This document shows positions 1 through 7,639 of a stretch of 13,421 nt of DNA, one piece after another. The stretch's first letter is position 1, and the number at the start of each line of letters is the position of its first letter. The position numbers and the translations under genes are program-made. This DNA is from an uncultured Saprospiraceae bacterium (lineage in GTDB: Bacteria > Bacteroidota > Bacteroidia > Chitinophagales > Saprospiraceae). The DNA is taken from contig CALLAG010000077.1 in NCBI GenBank assembly GCA_938002705.1, positions 1 to 13,421 on the forward strand. The letters are read 5' to 3'. The notes under the pieces are model-generated. The model was not told the DNA's origin. It searched no databases and was given only the letters and a program-made list of their open reading frames with translations.

Positions 1-157
1 AGCAGCTTTTTTGTAAATGCAGATTGGCTGAGAATTCGGATGCTTAGTTAAATTCCATAATTTGATAAAAGCTATTACAGGTTTCAGCAAAGAAAATAAG
101 CTCAATATCATAAAGCCGTTTAGCCTATATGAGGCTATAAAATTTTTTAATAAGTAG
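1..157 (+). pseudogene. possible frameshifted C-terminal gene remnant (or gene tail continuing from outside the window)
   Basis: Read from base 1, the first frame is open for 16 codons and stops at 49-51. The frame shifted by +1 is open from 32 and stops at 155-157. It reads as ordinary protein, with hydrophobic and charged residues mixed, ending in a segment around LNIIKPFSLYEAIKFFNK. Joining the two frames near base 49 gives a continuous 50-residue C-terminus, which suggests a single-base frameshift or a sequencing error. The alternation near the end loosely recalls the last helix of STAS/SpoIIAA-like small domains, but this is only an impression and I do not assign a family. If the break is real, the gene is dead or truncated. 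The 158-410 stretch after it has no open frame of note, only a weak AT hairpin near 234-249. Confidence 0.3.
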
Positions 158-410
158 AGATACTTACTACTGGTTAACTAGTGAGACTGCAGCATTTCAG
201 GGTACCTCTATCTACTACATTCTTGGCTGAACAGAAAATTGAAATTTTCTTAAGCGAATATAATGAACCTATACTGAGTTGTTCATCAGTCATTTAGCGA
301 AGGATATAATCCCTCTTCTCGCCTTGTCTATGTCCATTCTATTATACTTTCGACTCAAGAGACAGTAAATAGAAGTACCCTTCATATATTATAAAATTTG
401 CTATTCCGTA

Positions 411-1154
411 CTACGTCCTCGCATAAGTACTCACAACTCTATCCATAAGGTATTTTCTGTATTGTAATGCATGCTTACGCATAGACTCTAGCTGCTGTGC
501 TGTGAATTTATTGACATCTGGTCCGTAAGACATGTGGTTATGAGATTCGTCTGCATTAGTTCTTATTCCGAAAGCCATTTTTTTAGAACCTGACAATTCC
601 CATGGATGATTTAATCCTAAGAAATGTCCCATCTCATGGACAAGGGTAGATTTATTATCCAGCCCCTCATAAGCCATAAATATTCTATCAAAATTGGGAC
701 TATTAAGTTGATACGTTTCCTGTTGTGCTTTCAGTCTGGGCGTAAATCCCATTAGAGCTTGATTAGTACCATGTATCGCATATGTGTCAAACAGGAAAAC
801 ATTAATAGCACCTTCGACTTCTATAGGCTTAATGAGTGCATCAATAGTGGATGCTTCTTCAAAATTCATATATTCTTTATGCAAGTCTGGAAGATAAGCT
901 TGTCCATGATCCATAAAGAATTGATTGAATTCGAATTCAATCACCCCTTCAAATTCTTCGTTGAGGAAGTCTATATTTTCATTGACAAGAACAGTTATCT
1001 CTGGGTCGACTTCTATCATTCCCATCATATACACATTGATTCTCATCACTGGAGTCTCCATTATAGGATTCTCAGTATAGTCAGACTGCACCATATTTGG
1101 TACCGAAATATTTAGGCATAACAACGCCGTCAACATCATGCTCATCCAGCTCAT
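411..1154 (-). CDS. small secreted M43-like (metzincin) zinc metalloprotease
   Basis: Predicted exported zinc protease of 247 residues. The zinc site is HEMGHFLGLNH (H173, E174, H177, H183), the HExxHxxGxxH metzincin signature with E174 as general base. The Met-turn follows about 25 residues later as NHMSYGP (M208), and the segment VNKFTAQQLESMRKHA after it resembles the end of M43 (pappalysin/cytophagalysin) catalytic domains. Residues 1-24 form a hydrophobic signal peptide. The protein is short for the family, with no long propeptide, no C-terminal sorting domain and no cysteine after residue 13, whereas many M43 enzymes carry disulfides. The annotated ATG gives a signal peptide with no positive charge. 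Codons just upstream (1178-1155) would encode ELLKKIIT in frame but offer no ATG, so the true start may be a non-ATG codon. It lies downstream of the symporter on the same strand but 178 nt away, so it probably has its own promoter. Substrate unknown. Confidence 0.82.
   Translation of the reverse strand: MSWMSMMLTALLCLNISVPNMVQSDYTENPIMETPVMRINVYMMGMIEVDPEITVLVNENIDFLNEEFEGVIEFEFNQFFMDHGQAYLPDLHKEYMNFEEASTIDALIKPIEVEGAINVFLFDTYAIHGTNQALMGFTPRLKAQQETYQLNSPNFDRIFMAYEGLDNKSTLVHEMGHFLGLNHPWELSGSKKMAFGIRTNADESHNHMSYGPDVNKFTAQQLESMRKHALQYRKYLMDRVVSTYART
922..943. repeat. 22-bp perfect palindrome inside the metalloprotease gene
   Basis: Half-site TGATTGAATTC is followed directly by its exact reverse complement, giving a gapless 22-bp palindrome containing two EcoRI-type GAATTC sites. 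It sits within the coding region where the protein reads VIEFEFNQ, so the repeated Glu-Phe codons account for part of the symmetry. Whether it has any role is unknown. Confidence 0.9.
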
Positions 1155-1256
1155 AGTTATAATTTTTTTAAGTAACTCATCATAGACAGGCTTTATTGCC
1201 TGCTGATTCTAATAAAGGGAGATATTAGAGGAATTACTTTTAGAAAGGTTGACATA

Positions 1257-1275
1257 ATCCAAATTTAATTTGGAT
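1257..1275. repeat. 9-bp inverted repeat between symporter and protease genes
   Basis: ATCCAAATT and AATTTGGAT flank a single T. It lies in the 178-nt gap downstream of the symporter stop and upstream of the protease start, both on the minus strand. No run of T follows on either strand, so it is a poor intrinsic terminator. A protein-binding operator for the protease gene or an mRNA-end hairpin are both possible. Confidence 0.6.
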
Positions 1276-1332
1276 ATACGCTATGAAGTCAAATATAATG
1301 CCACTGGACTTTAGATGTCTGATTTTAACAAT

Positions 1333-2712
1333 TTATAGTTTTGAAAAGTACTTTTTGGCAAGCTGCATGACTTTTGGCGCTAATAATATTGTGGCAATCA
1401 TGGTCGGAATTGCCATTAATGCAAAGAAGCCATCTATCAGATTAATGATTACGTCCAGAGAACTTATAGCTCCTACGAGTATACTGGACAGGTATATGTA
1501 ATTATAGTAATGCTTATTATGAGCTCCGAATAAGAAAGACATACACTTAGTGCCATAGTAACCATAACTGAGTAAGGAAGATATGCTGAATATAGATATG
1601 CAAAGCATCAGTATATATGTGCCGTATCCCGGCATAGCGTTAGAGAATGCACTAGCAGTAAGGCTCACACCATTACTGTCAGAAGTCTGCCACACGCCTG
1701 TGACAAGTATCGCTAATGCCGTCAGCGTACATACAATAAGCGTATCTATGAATGGTCCGAGCATAGCTACAAGCCCTTCTCTTACTGGTTCTGATGTCTT
1801 AGCTGCGCCATGGGCCATAGGTGCAGTCCCGATGCCTGCTTCATTAGAGAAAGCGCCTCTTCTGATACCTAATATAATCAGAGCACCTAATACGCCACCA
1901 AACATGGGCTTATCTGCTCCCGGATCTAACTTATAGAACTCAGCAGCAAATGCATCTGTGAATATCAAACCTAAGTACTTGGGCACTTCTTCGGCATTAA
2001 TAATAAGTATGCTTATCACTGCTACAAAGTAGATTATAACCATAGCAGGTACAAGACGACCTGCGATCTTACTTATGCGCTGGATGCCACCTAATATAAC
2101 TATGCCTGCAATTACAAGAAGAATAATACCAATAATAAGATTAGACCCAAAGCTGGCTTCTATACCATTAGGTACTAATAGGATGTCTCTTACAGCTTGA
2201 GTAAGTTGGTTGACATTGAATATAGGAAGTGCTCCGACGAGACCTGCTATACTAAAAAAAATAGCGAGCGGTTTCCACTTGGATCCTAATCCTTCCATAA
2301 TGATATACATGGGACCTCCCTGAACCTCTCCAGCAGAATCCTTACCTCTGTACATGATGGCAAGTGTACAAGTGAAGAACTTAGTACACATACCTATTAT
2401 CCCACTTATCCACATCCAGAATACAGCACCTGGACCACCTATAGAAATCGCCACCGCTACGCCTGCAATATTACCCATACCTACAGTAGCAGATAAGGCG
2501 GTCATTAATGCCTCGAAGTGATTAATCTGTCCAGGGTCATTAGGATTATCATACTTGCCACGCAGAACACTCACAGCATGACCAAAATACCTGAATGGTA
2601 CAAACTTAGAAAGAACAATAAAGTAAAGACCACCTCCTATAAGGAGAAATAATAAAGGAAGACCCCATACAAATGATGCGAATTCTGATACTATATTATT
2701 GATTGTGCCCAT
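1333..2712 (-). CDS. sodium:alanine/glycine symporter, AGCS family
   Basis: Inner-membrane amino-acid carrier of 459 residues, a usual length for the alanine/glycine:cation symporter family (AlsT/AgcS/DagA), which imports alanine or glycine with Na+ (or H+). Conserved family blocks are visible: ATVGMGNIAG at 75-84, QGGPMYI at 131-137, and the diagnostic block starting GIRRGAFSNEAGIGTAP at 282 and running to about 304. About ten to eleven hydrophobic segments are spread over the whole length, starting at residues 16-34. The N-terminus starts cleanly at the first ATG, and the C-terminus ends with basic residues (LAKKYFSKL), as expected for a cytoplasmic tail. It is transcribed divergently from the small ORF at 2820 across a 107-nt intergenic region. 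The exact substrate cannot be read from the sequence. Confidence 0.95.
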   Translation of the reverse strand: MGTINNIVSEFASFVWGLPLLFLLIGGGLYFIVLSKFVPFRYFGHAVSVLRGKYDNPNDPGQINHFEALMTALSATVGMGNIAGVAVAISIGGPGAVFWMWISGIIGMCTKFFTCTLAIMYRGKDSAGEVQGGPMYIIMEGLGSKWKPLAIFFSIAGLVGALPIFNVNQLTQAVRDILLVPNGIEASFGSNLIIGIILLVIAGIVILGGIQRISKIAGRLVPAMVIIYFVAVISILIINAEEVPKYLGLIFTDAFAAEFYKLDPGADKPMFGGVLGALIILGIRRGAFSNEAGIGTAPMAHGAAKTSEPVREGLVAMLGPFIDTLIVCTLTALAILVTGVWQTSDSNGVSLTASAFSNAMPGYGTYILMLCISIFSISSLLSYGYYGTKCMSFLFGAHNKHYYNYIYLSSILVGAISSLDVIINLIDGFFALMAIPTMIATILLAPKVMQLAKKYFSKL

Positions 2713-2819
2713 AGCTTATTGACTTAGATCTATAAAGATGTTAAATTTAATTGTATATGTGACTTTTAGCACACTAAAGACTCTAAAAGAATGCGTTATA
2801 TATCAGTAATAAAAATAAT

Positions 2820-3131
2820 ATGTATACAGATCTTTTTTCATTATATCATCAAAATACTAAAACGACAGGCTTCTGGATAAGAAAAAAGAACTGGGATAAT
2901 CATGTAGCTCAAGTATTGAAAGTTAATGATCGTTCTGACGGTCACGCCGTTACTGATCCTAATGACGATAATGTCATCGTTATGATAATGGATAAAAGAG
3001 ATAACGAAATCCAAGATATCGTTGAGATATCTGAACCTCATTCACCAAAATTCGAAACCTTAAATGAACAATATAGTCCTAACTATATGCTGCCACAATC
3101 ATTCATAGATTATATCACTGGGGCTAATTAA
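2820..3131 (+). CDS. small protein of unknown function (103 aa)
   Basis: I do not recognise this protein. It is a soluble, mildly acidic polypeptide of about 12 kDa with no signal peptide and no membrane segment. The N-terminal part (residues 1-35) is aromatic and basic (SLYHQNTKTTGFWIRKKNWD). The middle (48-72) reads like a beta-strand pair with a turn, PNDDNVIVMIMDKRDNEIQD. The C-terminal part is rich in Pro, Tyr and Ser. The amino-acid mix looks like a genuine coding frame, and the opposite-strand frame over it does not. It is divergent from the symporter and 177 nt upstream of the outer-membrane protein gene, so it is probably monocistronic. Start at the ATG at 2820, preceded by AT-rich sequence with no Shine-Dalgarno, as usual in Bacteroidota. 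Confidence 0.6.
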   Translation: MYTDLFSLYHQNTKTTGFWIRKKNWDNHVAQVLKVNDRSDGHAVTDPNDDNVIVMIMDKRDNEIQDIVEISEPHSPKFETLNEQYSPNYMLPQSFIDYITGAN

Positions 3132-3171
3132 TTCTTATAATTTTTATCTCAACATACCGTACGTACATTAA

Positions 3172-3234
3172 GTAAGAACATTCAATACTGTATAATAAAG
3201 CTTTAGAATCTCTGTTATATACTTAATTCTTACT
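3172..3234. repeat. nested inverted repeats between the small ORF and the beta-barrel gene
   Basis: AGTAAGAA (3172-3179) is matched by TTCTTACT (3227-3234). Inside it, GTATA (3190-3194) can pair with TATAC near 3218-3222, around the palindrome AAAGCTTT. Together they could fold into a long interrupted hairpin in the 177-nt gap. No T-run follows directly, so a terminator is uncertain. Confidence 0.35.
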
Positions 3235-3308
3235 CACATAATTTTCAATAAAGCAACATCGTCTGAAGAGATTTTACATTTATTAATTTTTTATAAACAA
3301 ACAAATAA

Positions 3309-3965
3309 ATGAAAAACTTAACAGCCATTGCCGTATGTATCATTCTATGTACATCACTATTCTCTCAAGATTCATCCACTACTTCTGACCGATTATTAGG
3401 CGGAACAGATATTACACAAAAGAAAGTTGAATACGGTATACTTATAGGCGCAAGTTATTATGATCTTGTTGAAAGCAATACGAATAGCTCTCAATCATTA
3501 GATAAGGCATATGGTATGAATGTAGGAATCTTGTCTACTATTAATTTCTCACCTAAGCTATCCTTAGTTCCTCAAGCGATTATTCACTTCAGAGATAACA
3601 ATATTATTTATACAGATATAGACGGTAATCCCTTGGATGAACTTGGAGTTAATAATGTAACTATTGAATTGCCTTTACATCTGTCATATCAACCTTTTGA
3701 TGCGATGAAAAATAGTCCTGGCATAGTTGCTGGACCGAGATACAGATATAATTTTACTAATGGAGCAATATTCAATTACAGAACTCATCAAGCTACTTTT
3801 GATCTTGGATTATCTATGGATTTTGTTTTTGAAAAATTTAAAATCAAACCAGTATTTATGTATTCTCGAGGTATAAGTAATTTACTTCCATCTAATATTA
3901 CCATTAATTCTGATGGTAAGTTTAAGATGCATTCCTATAATTTTTCTCTATTGTTTTTTGGATAA
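3309..3965 (+). CDS. outer-membrane beta-barrel protein, PorT-like
   Basis: Exported 218-residue protein predicted to form a small (about eight-stranded) outer-membrane barrel. Residues 1-20 are a clear Sec signal peptide (MKNLTAIAVCIILCTSLFSQ). The rest alternates short amphipathic strands with polar turns and ends in an aromatic-rich strand, YNFSLLFFG, as barrel proteins do. Blocks such as IELPLHLSYQP (119-129), PGIVAGPRYRYNF (137-149) and DLGLSMDFVFEKFKIKP (165-181) have the pattern of the PorT/OMP_b-brl family. PorT belongs to the type IX secretion and gliding apparatus, but many Bacteroidota carry several PorT-like barrels of unknown role, so I do not assign the gene symbol. Neighbours give no secretion-system context. 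It is followed by a hairpin at 4020-4043. Confidence 0.7.
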   Translation: MKNLTAIAVCIILCTSLFSQDSSTTSDRLLGGTDITQKKVEYGILIGASYYDLVESNTNSSQSLDKAYGMNVGILSTINFSPKLSLVPQAIIHFRDNNIIYTDIDGNPLDELGVNNVTIELPLHLSYQPFDAMKNSPGIVAGPRYRYNFTNGAIFNYRTHQATFDLGLSMDFVFEKFKIKPVFMYSRGISNLLPSNITINSDGKFKMHSYNFSLLFFG

Positions 3966-4019
3966 TAAGCACTTGAAATGTACATCTGTAAGAAGAGGAT
4001 GAGGCACCGAGCTCCATTA

Positions 4020-4043
4020 GTTATGACATACAATTGTCATAAC
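4020..4043. repeat. 9-bp hairpin after the beta-barrel gene
   Basis: GTTATGACA and TGTCATAAC are perfect inverted repeats around a 6-nt loop, 55 nt after the stop codon of the barrel gene. The following bases (ATTATTATATTT) are AT-rich but not a true T-run. It could be a weak terminator for the upstream gene or an operator for the downstream kinase gene. Confidence 0.5.
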
Positions 4044-4082
4044 ATTATTATATTTACACTATAGGTGTCTTAAGGTATGAAC

Positions 4083-4114
4083 TTTGGGTTAGAGTTTTTG
4101 GTGTTTAATATTTG
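4083..4114 (+). promoter_or_regulatory. candidate Bacteroidota-type promoter for the sensor kinase
   Basis: TTTG at 4083-4086 is separated by 20 nt from AATATTTG at 4107-4114. The Bacteroidota housekeeping consensus is TTTG, 19-21 nt, TAnnTTTG, so only the first base of the -7 box mismatches. Transcription would start a few bases later, almost at the ATG (4123), implying a nearly leaderless mRNA. AT-rich sequence makes chance matches likely. Confidence 0.35.
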
Positions 4115-4122
4115 ATAGAATA

Positions 4123-7100
4123 ATGTTTAAGTCAGTTTTCCATTTAGTAATAGTGAGTCTACTCTCCTGTGCACACGTCACAGCGCAAGATGTATCCAAA
4201 TACAGATTCGAAACAATTAATAGTTATAAAGGCCTGTCTAACAATGGAGTCTGGGATGTTGAAGTTGATAAGTTTGGATTCTTATGGGTTGCTACTGTCG
4301 ATGGACTTTGTCGATTAGAGACACCGGATAGAACAAAGGTATATAGTGAAGAAGATAACCTGTATCTCAAGTCTAGCAACATAAGAACATTGTTTTCTGA
4401 TTCCAAGAATAACTTATGGATAGGTACTAAGCATGACGGGTTGACAGTATACAACCAGAATGATGATACGTGGCAATATTTAGGTCATGATCCTTCTAAT
4501 CCTAATAGCCTGGTCAATGATGAGGTGCTCAATATTATGGAGGATAGCAATGGAAAGATATGGATAGGTACAGAAAATGGCTTCAGCATATACGATACGG
4601 ATACTGAGGAGTTCATTAACTATACACAACAACGTGATAAGGAAAATGCACTGAAGGGAAAGGCCATATTAAAAATATTAGAAGATAATGAAGGGAGGAT
4701 CTGGATAGGTACATGGGGTTCTGGTATGTACCTGGTCATGTATGAGGACGAAAATAGAGACCTTAAAAAATTAAGCTTCAAAAATCTTTTGCCAGTAGAG
4801 GGTATCGCTGACGATAATAATATCTGGACCTTATTCCAAGATAACCGAAATAGATATTGGATAGGGACATTTGGCTCTGGTTTATATCATATGAAATTGC
4901 CTGAGAATATATCTGATATCGCTTCTGAACAGGATTGGTCACCGATTTTTCAGAGTATAAGATCAATGGATAATAATGCTCTAATTGATGTCAACGTAAC
5001 TGATATTGTAACGGATGATGATCATAATATGTGGGTGTCTACGACTAATGGACTGAATAATATAAGTGCCACTGATATAGACATATTGCTTAGTGATGAT
5101 TCCAAAGTGATAAGACGTAAGGGCATGTTTAATTATATTAGATATTCTCCTAGTGATCCTTATAGTATACCTAATACGACAATCTATAAATTAGCCATAG
5201 ATAATCAGGGCTTATTATGGTTAGGGACCACAAGTGGAGTAGGAAAATTCAACCTCAAACGTAGCCAATTTATTACTTACAATCTTGATAGGGACTACGC
5301 ATCTAAGCTTTATGGTCAGAACCTTCATGTAACTGACGATAGAAAAGCTTGGATCTCTGATGCCAAGTACGGATTAGTCAGATATGACTTTAATACTAAA
5401 GAGAAAACGAAGTACCAAGATATAATAGGAGATGATGTAGACTTCGGAATAGTATATTCCATCTACGAAAAAGATCAACAGCTTTATGTTCTTACCGAGG
5501 AGAATATCTTAATTATTAATCTCGATAATTACAATTACGAAACTTACAGCTTAACTCAAGAGCAAGCAGAATATATTAATCATGTCACTATACAGGCTAC
5601 AATAGTCGACTCTCGAGGCATATACTACATAGGTACTGATAATGGTCTTCTGGTTAATGATCTTAGCAAGAGTGGATTCTCTATATATAAAAACATAAGC
5701 GGTGATGAAACCAGTGTAGTAGATAATTCTGTAACGCAGATTTTAGAAGATTATAATAACGATTTATGGTTTTCTACCTATAATGGATTGTCTCATATAG
5801 AGACAAATGGCTTTCTTGATTATTCTAATTTGGTATTTAAAAATTATAAGTACAATTCATTGGAGCCGGATGGTCTATGTAATAATCAGATTACTTGTAT
5901 TACCGAAGTAGATAAGGTGATCTATCTTGGATTGACCTCAGGTATATGTAGTTACAATATCGAGACAGAAAAATTCAAATTTATATCAGGTAAGGGTGAG
6001 AATTATTATGTAGCAAGCTTAGCTTATGATGGTAATAATACCATATGGGGAACGGCTATGGACGGTATATTTTCTTTAGATATTGCGACAGGAAATCTAA
6101 TTATGAATAGCGAGGACGTTGATATTTCTTATAATAAGTATATTCCACTATCAACAAAGGCAGATAGCAATGCACATGTATACTTCGCTACAATAAATGG
6201 AATAATAGAATTAGATCCGAAAAAAATAAGATATAACGATGTAAGACCAGAGGTATATGTCACAGATATAAAAGTGATAAGCTCCAGTGGTGAAAAAGTG
6301 AAGTCTGGACTTAACCTCGATAAGCTAGAGTTAAATAAACAGGATTACTTAATCTCCTTTAATTTTGCAGCTACAAATTATATTCAAAACCATAAAAATA
6401 AGTACGCCTATAGACTTTCAGGTTTTGAAGAAAAATGGAATTATCCAGAAAATAATATGACTTCTGCTACGTATACAAATCTCGATGCTGGCGAGTATAC
6501 CTTTGAGGTCAAAGCCTCTAATAACGAGGGGCTATGGAATGAAGAAGGTTGTAAATTACCTATAGTAAGAGAACCTGCGCTTACAGAGACTATACTGTTT
6601 AAGTTACTCTCTATATTACTCGCCATACTTCTTATTCTACTAGGAGTCAAAGGCTATACAAGAGCAGTCAGACTCAGAGCACAAGAGATGGAGAAGCTGG
6701 TCAGTGAAAGAACGCAAGAACTGGCAGAGAAAAATAATCAAGTAGAAGAACTATTGTCTAAGATCCAATTTAGAAATTCAGAATTAGAAGAGATAGTAGC
6801 ACAACGTACTGAGAATCTATTAGAAGCTAATAATGATCTTAAGAGATCTAATAGTGATCTAGAACAATTCGCTTATATCGCATCTCATGATCTGCAAGAA
6901 CCACTTCGTACTATTGGGACATTCACAAGTCTTCTAGGTAGAAAGCTGAAGGGAAATCTGGATGATGCGTCACAAGAGTATTTTACATTTATAGTAGATG
7001 GAGTCCAGAGAATGTCTAATTTGATTAAAAGTATCCTGACATATTCAAGTGTAGGAAAAGAACTCAATATCGATAAAGTAGATCTCAATAATATATTATC

Positions 7101-7533
7101 GTCTAAGATCAAAGATTTATCTAAAAGGATTAATGAAGTTAATGCTCATGTGACAGTCAGTGATTTGCCTGTTGTCAATTGTGACGGAACCCAGATAGGC
7201 ATGGTTTTCTATAATCTTATCAATAATGGAATAAAATTCAATAAAAAAGATACACCTACAATTAGTGTCAATTACATCCCTGACCAATCAGACTTTTATA
7301 CATTTTCTGTAAGGGATAACGGGATAGGTATCCAGAAAGAATATCAGGATAAAATATTCGAATTATTTAATCGGCTACACCTTAAGTCAGAATATGAAGG
7401 CACTGGTATAGGTCTCACTCTTTGTGAGAGAATCATTACTAAACATGAGGGAAAGATATGGCTGGAATCGGAAGAAGGTACTGGTACGACGTTCTATTTT
7501 TCGATATCTAAGAATATCACTCGTGATAAGTAG
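4123..7533 (+). CDS. large sensor histidine kinase with Reg_prop/Y_Y_Y periplasmic sensor
   Basis: Membrane two-component sensor kinase of 1136 residues. Residues 1-22 are a signal peptide. Residues 30-700 hold about a dozen propeller repeats of the form xxLWIGTxxGLxxYD (for example 52-66, 96-111, 144-158, 191-205, 243-257, 363-377, 546-560), forming two beta-propellers. Residues 741-813 are a Y_Y_Y domain and 824-844 the membrane helix. A coiled coil (about 845-915) joins to a HisKA domain with the H-box IASHDLQEP, phospho-acceptor H922. The ATPase domain follows: N-box NLINNGIKF from N1031, G1 DNGIGI at 1065-1070, F-box IFELFNRLH, and G2 EGTGIGL at 1092-1098. All catalytic motifs look intact. 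Classical hybrid systems with this sensor add a receiver and an AraC-type DNA-binding domain. Here the protein ends after the ATPase domain and no response regulator is nearby. The H-box resembles phytochrome-type kinases. In hybrid relatives the ligand is often a glycan; here it is unknown. Confidence 0.93.
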   Translation: MFKSVFHLVIVSLLSCAHVTAQDVSKYRFETINSYKGLSNNGVWDVEVDKFGFLWVATVDGLCRLETPDRTKVYSEEDNLYLKSSNIRTLFSDSKNNLWIGTKHDGLTVYNQNDDTWQYLGHDPSNPNSLVNDEVLNIMEDSNGKIWIGTENGFSIYDTDTEEFINYTQQRDKENALKGKAILKILEDNEGRIWIGTWGSGMYLVMYEDENRDLKKLSFKNLLPVEGIADDNNIWTLFQDNRNRYWIGTFGSGLYHMKLPENISDIASEQDWSPIFQSIRSMDNNALIDVNVTDIVTDDDHNMWVSTTNGLNNISATDIDILLSDDSKVIRRKGMFNYIRYSPSDPYSIPNTTIYKLAIDNQGLLWLGTTSGVGKFNLKRSQFITYNLDRDYASKLYGQNLHVTDDRKAWISDAKYGLVRYDFNTKEKTKYQDIIGDDVDFGIVYSIYEKDQQLYVLTEENILIINLDNYNYETYSLTQEQAEYINHVTIQATIVDSRGIYYIGTDNGLLVNDLSKSGFSIYKNISGDETSVVDNSVTQILEDYNNDLWFSTYNGLSHIETNGFLDYSNLVFKNYKYNSLEPDGLCNNQITCITEVDKVIYLGLTSGICSYNIETEKFKFISGKGENYYVASLAYDGNNTIWGTAMDGIFSLDIATGNLIMNSEDVDISYNKYIPLSTKADSNAHVYFATINGIIELDPKKIRYNDVRPEVYVTDIKVISSSGEKVKSGLNLDKLELNKQDYLISFNFAATNYIQNHKNKYAYRLSGFEEKWNYPENNMTSATYTNLDAGEYTFEVKASNNEGLWNEEGCKLPIVREPALTETILFKLLSILLAILLILLGVKGYTRAVRLRAQEMEKLVSERTQELAEKNNQVEELLSKIQFRNSELEEIVAQRTENLLEANNDLKRSNSDLEQFAYIASHDLQEPLRTIGTFTSLLGRKLKGNLDDASQEYFTFIVDGVQRMSNLIKSILTYSSVGKELNIDKVDLNNILSSKIKDLSKRINEVNAHVTVSDLPVVNCDGTQIGMVFYNLINNGIKFNKKDTPTISVNYIPDQSDFYTFSVRDNGIGIQKEYQDKIFELFNRLHLKSEYEGTGIGLTLCERIITKHEGKIWLESEEGTGTTFYFSISKNITRDK

Positions 7534-7625
7534 CATTAGTTGTATATTCTTAAGCTCATATTACAATTAAGTTAGGTCCCATTAATTAGTATTAATTTCA
7601 CAGTTTAGAATTCTTCAGGAATGTA

Positions 7626-7639
7626 ATTCAATATTGAAT
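7626..7639. promoter_or_regulatory. 14-bp palindrome over the TTG start codon of the glycosyltransferase
   Basis: ATTCAATATTGAAT is a gapless perfect palindrome that contains the TTG initiation codon (7634-7636). It could be a repressor site or a small mRNA hairpin limiting translation. In AT-rich DNA about one such 14-mer per window is expected by chance. Confidence 0.3.

Noticed and set aside
158..410. Possible RNA gene or insertion-element end in the left flank
   Set aside because: Only a weak AT hairpin (about 234-249) is present; no tRNA arms, terminal repeats or transposase frame could be found.
759..1115. Open frame on the + strand opposite the metalloprotease gene
   Set aside because: The minus-strand frame has a signal peptide and an intact metzincin zinc site; the opposite frame is a shadow with no recognisable features.
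1583..1936. 117-codon + strand frame inside the symporter gene
   Set aside because: It lies opposite well-conserved AGCS motifs, and its hydrophobic, Pro/Ser-rich composition is what the antisense of a membrane protein gives.
2841..3041. 66-codon minus-strand frame opposite the small unknown gene
   Set aside because: The + strand frame is longer and has more protein-like composition; the minus frame has none.
3158..3167. GTACGTAC palindrome near 3160
   Set aside because: An 8-bp palindrome is expected many times in the window and nothing around it supports a function.
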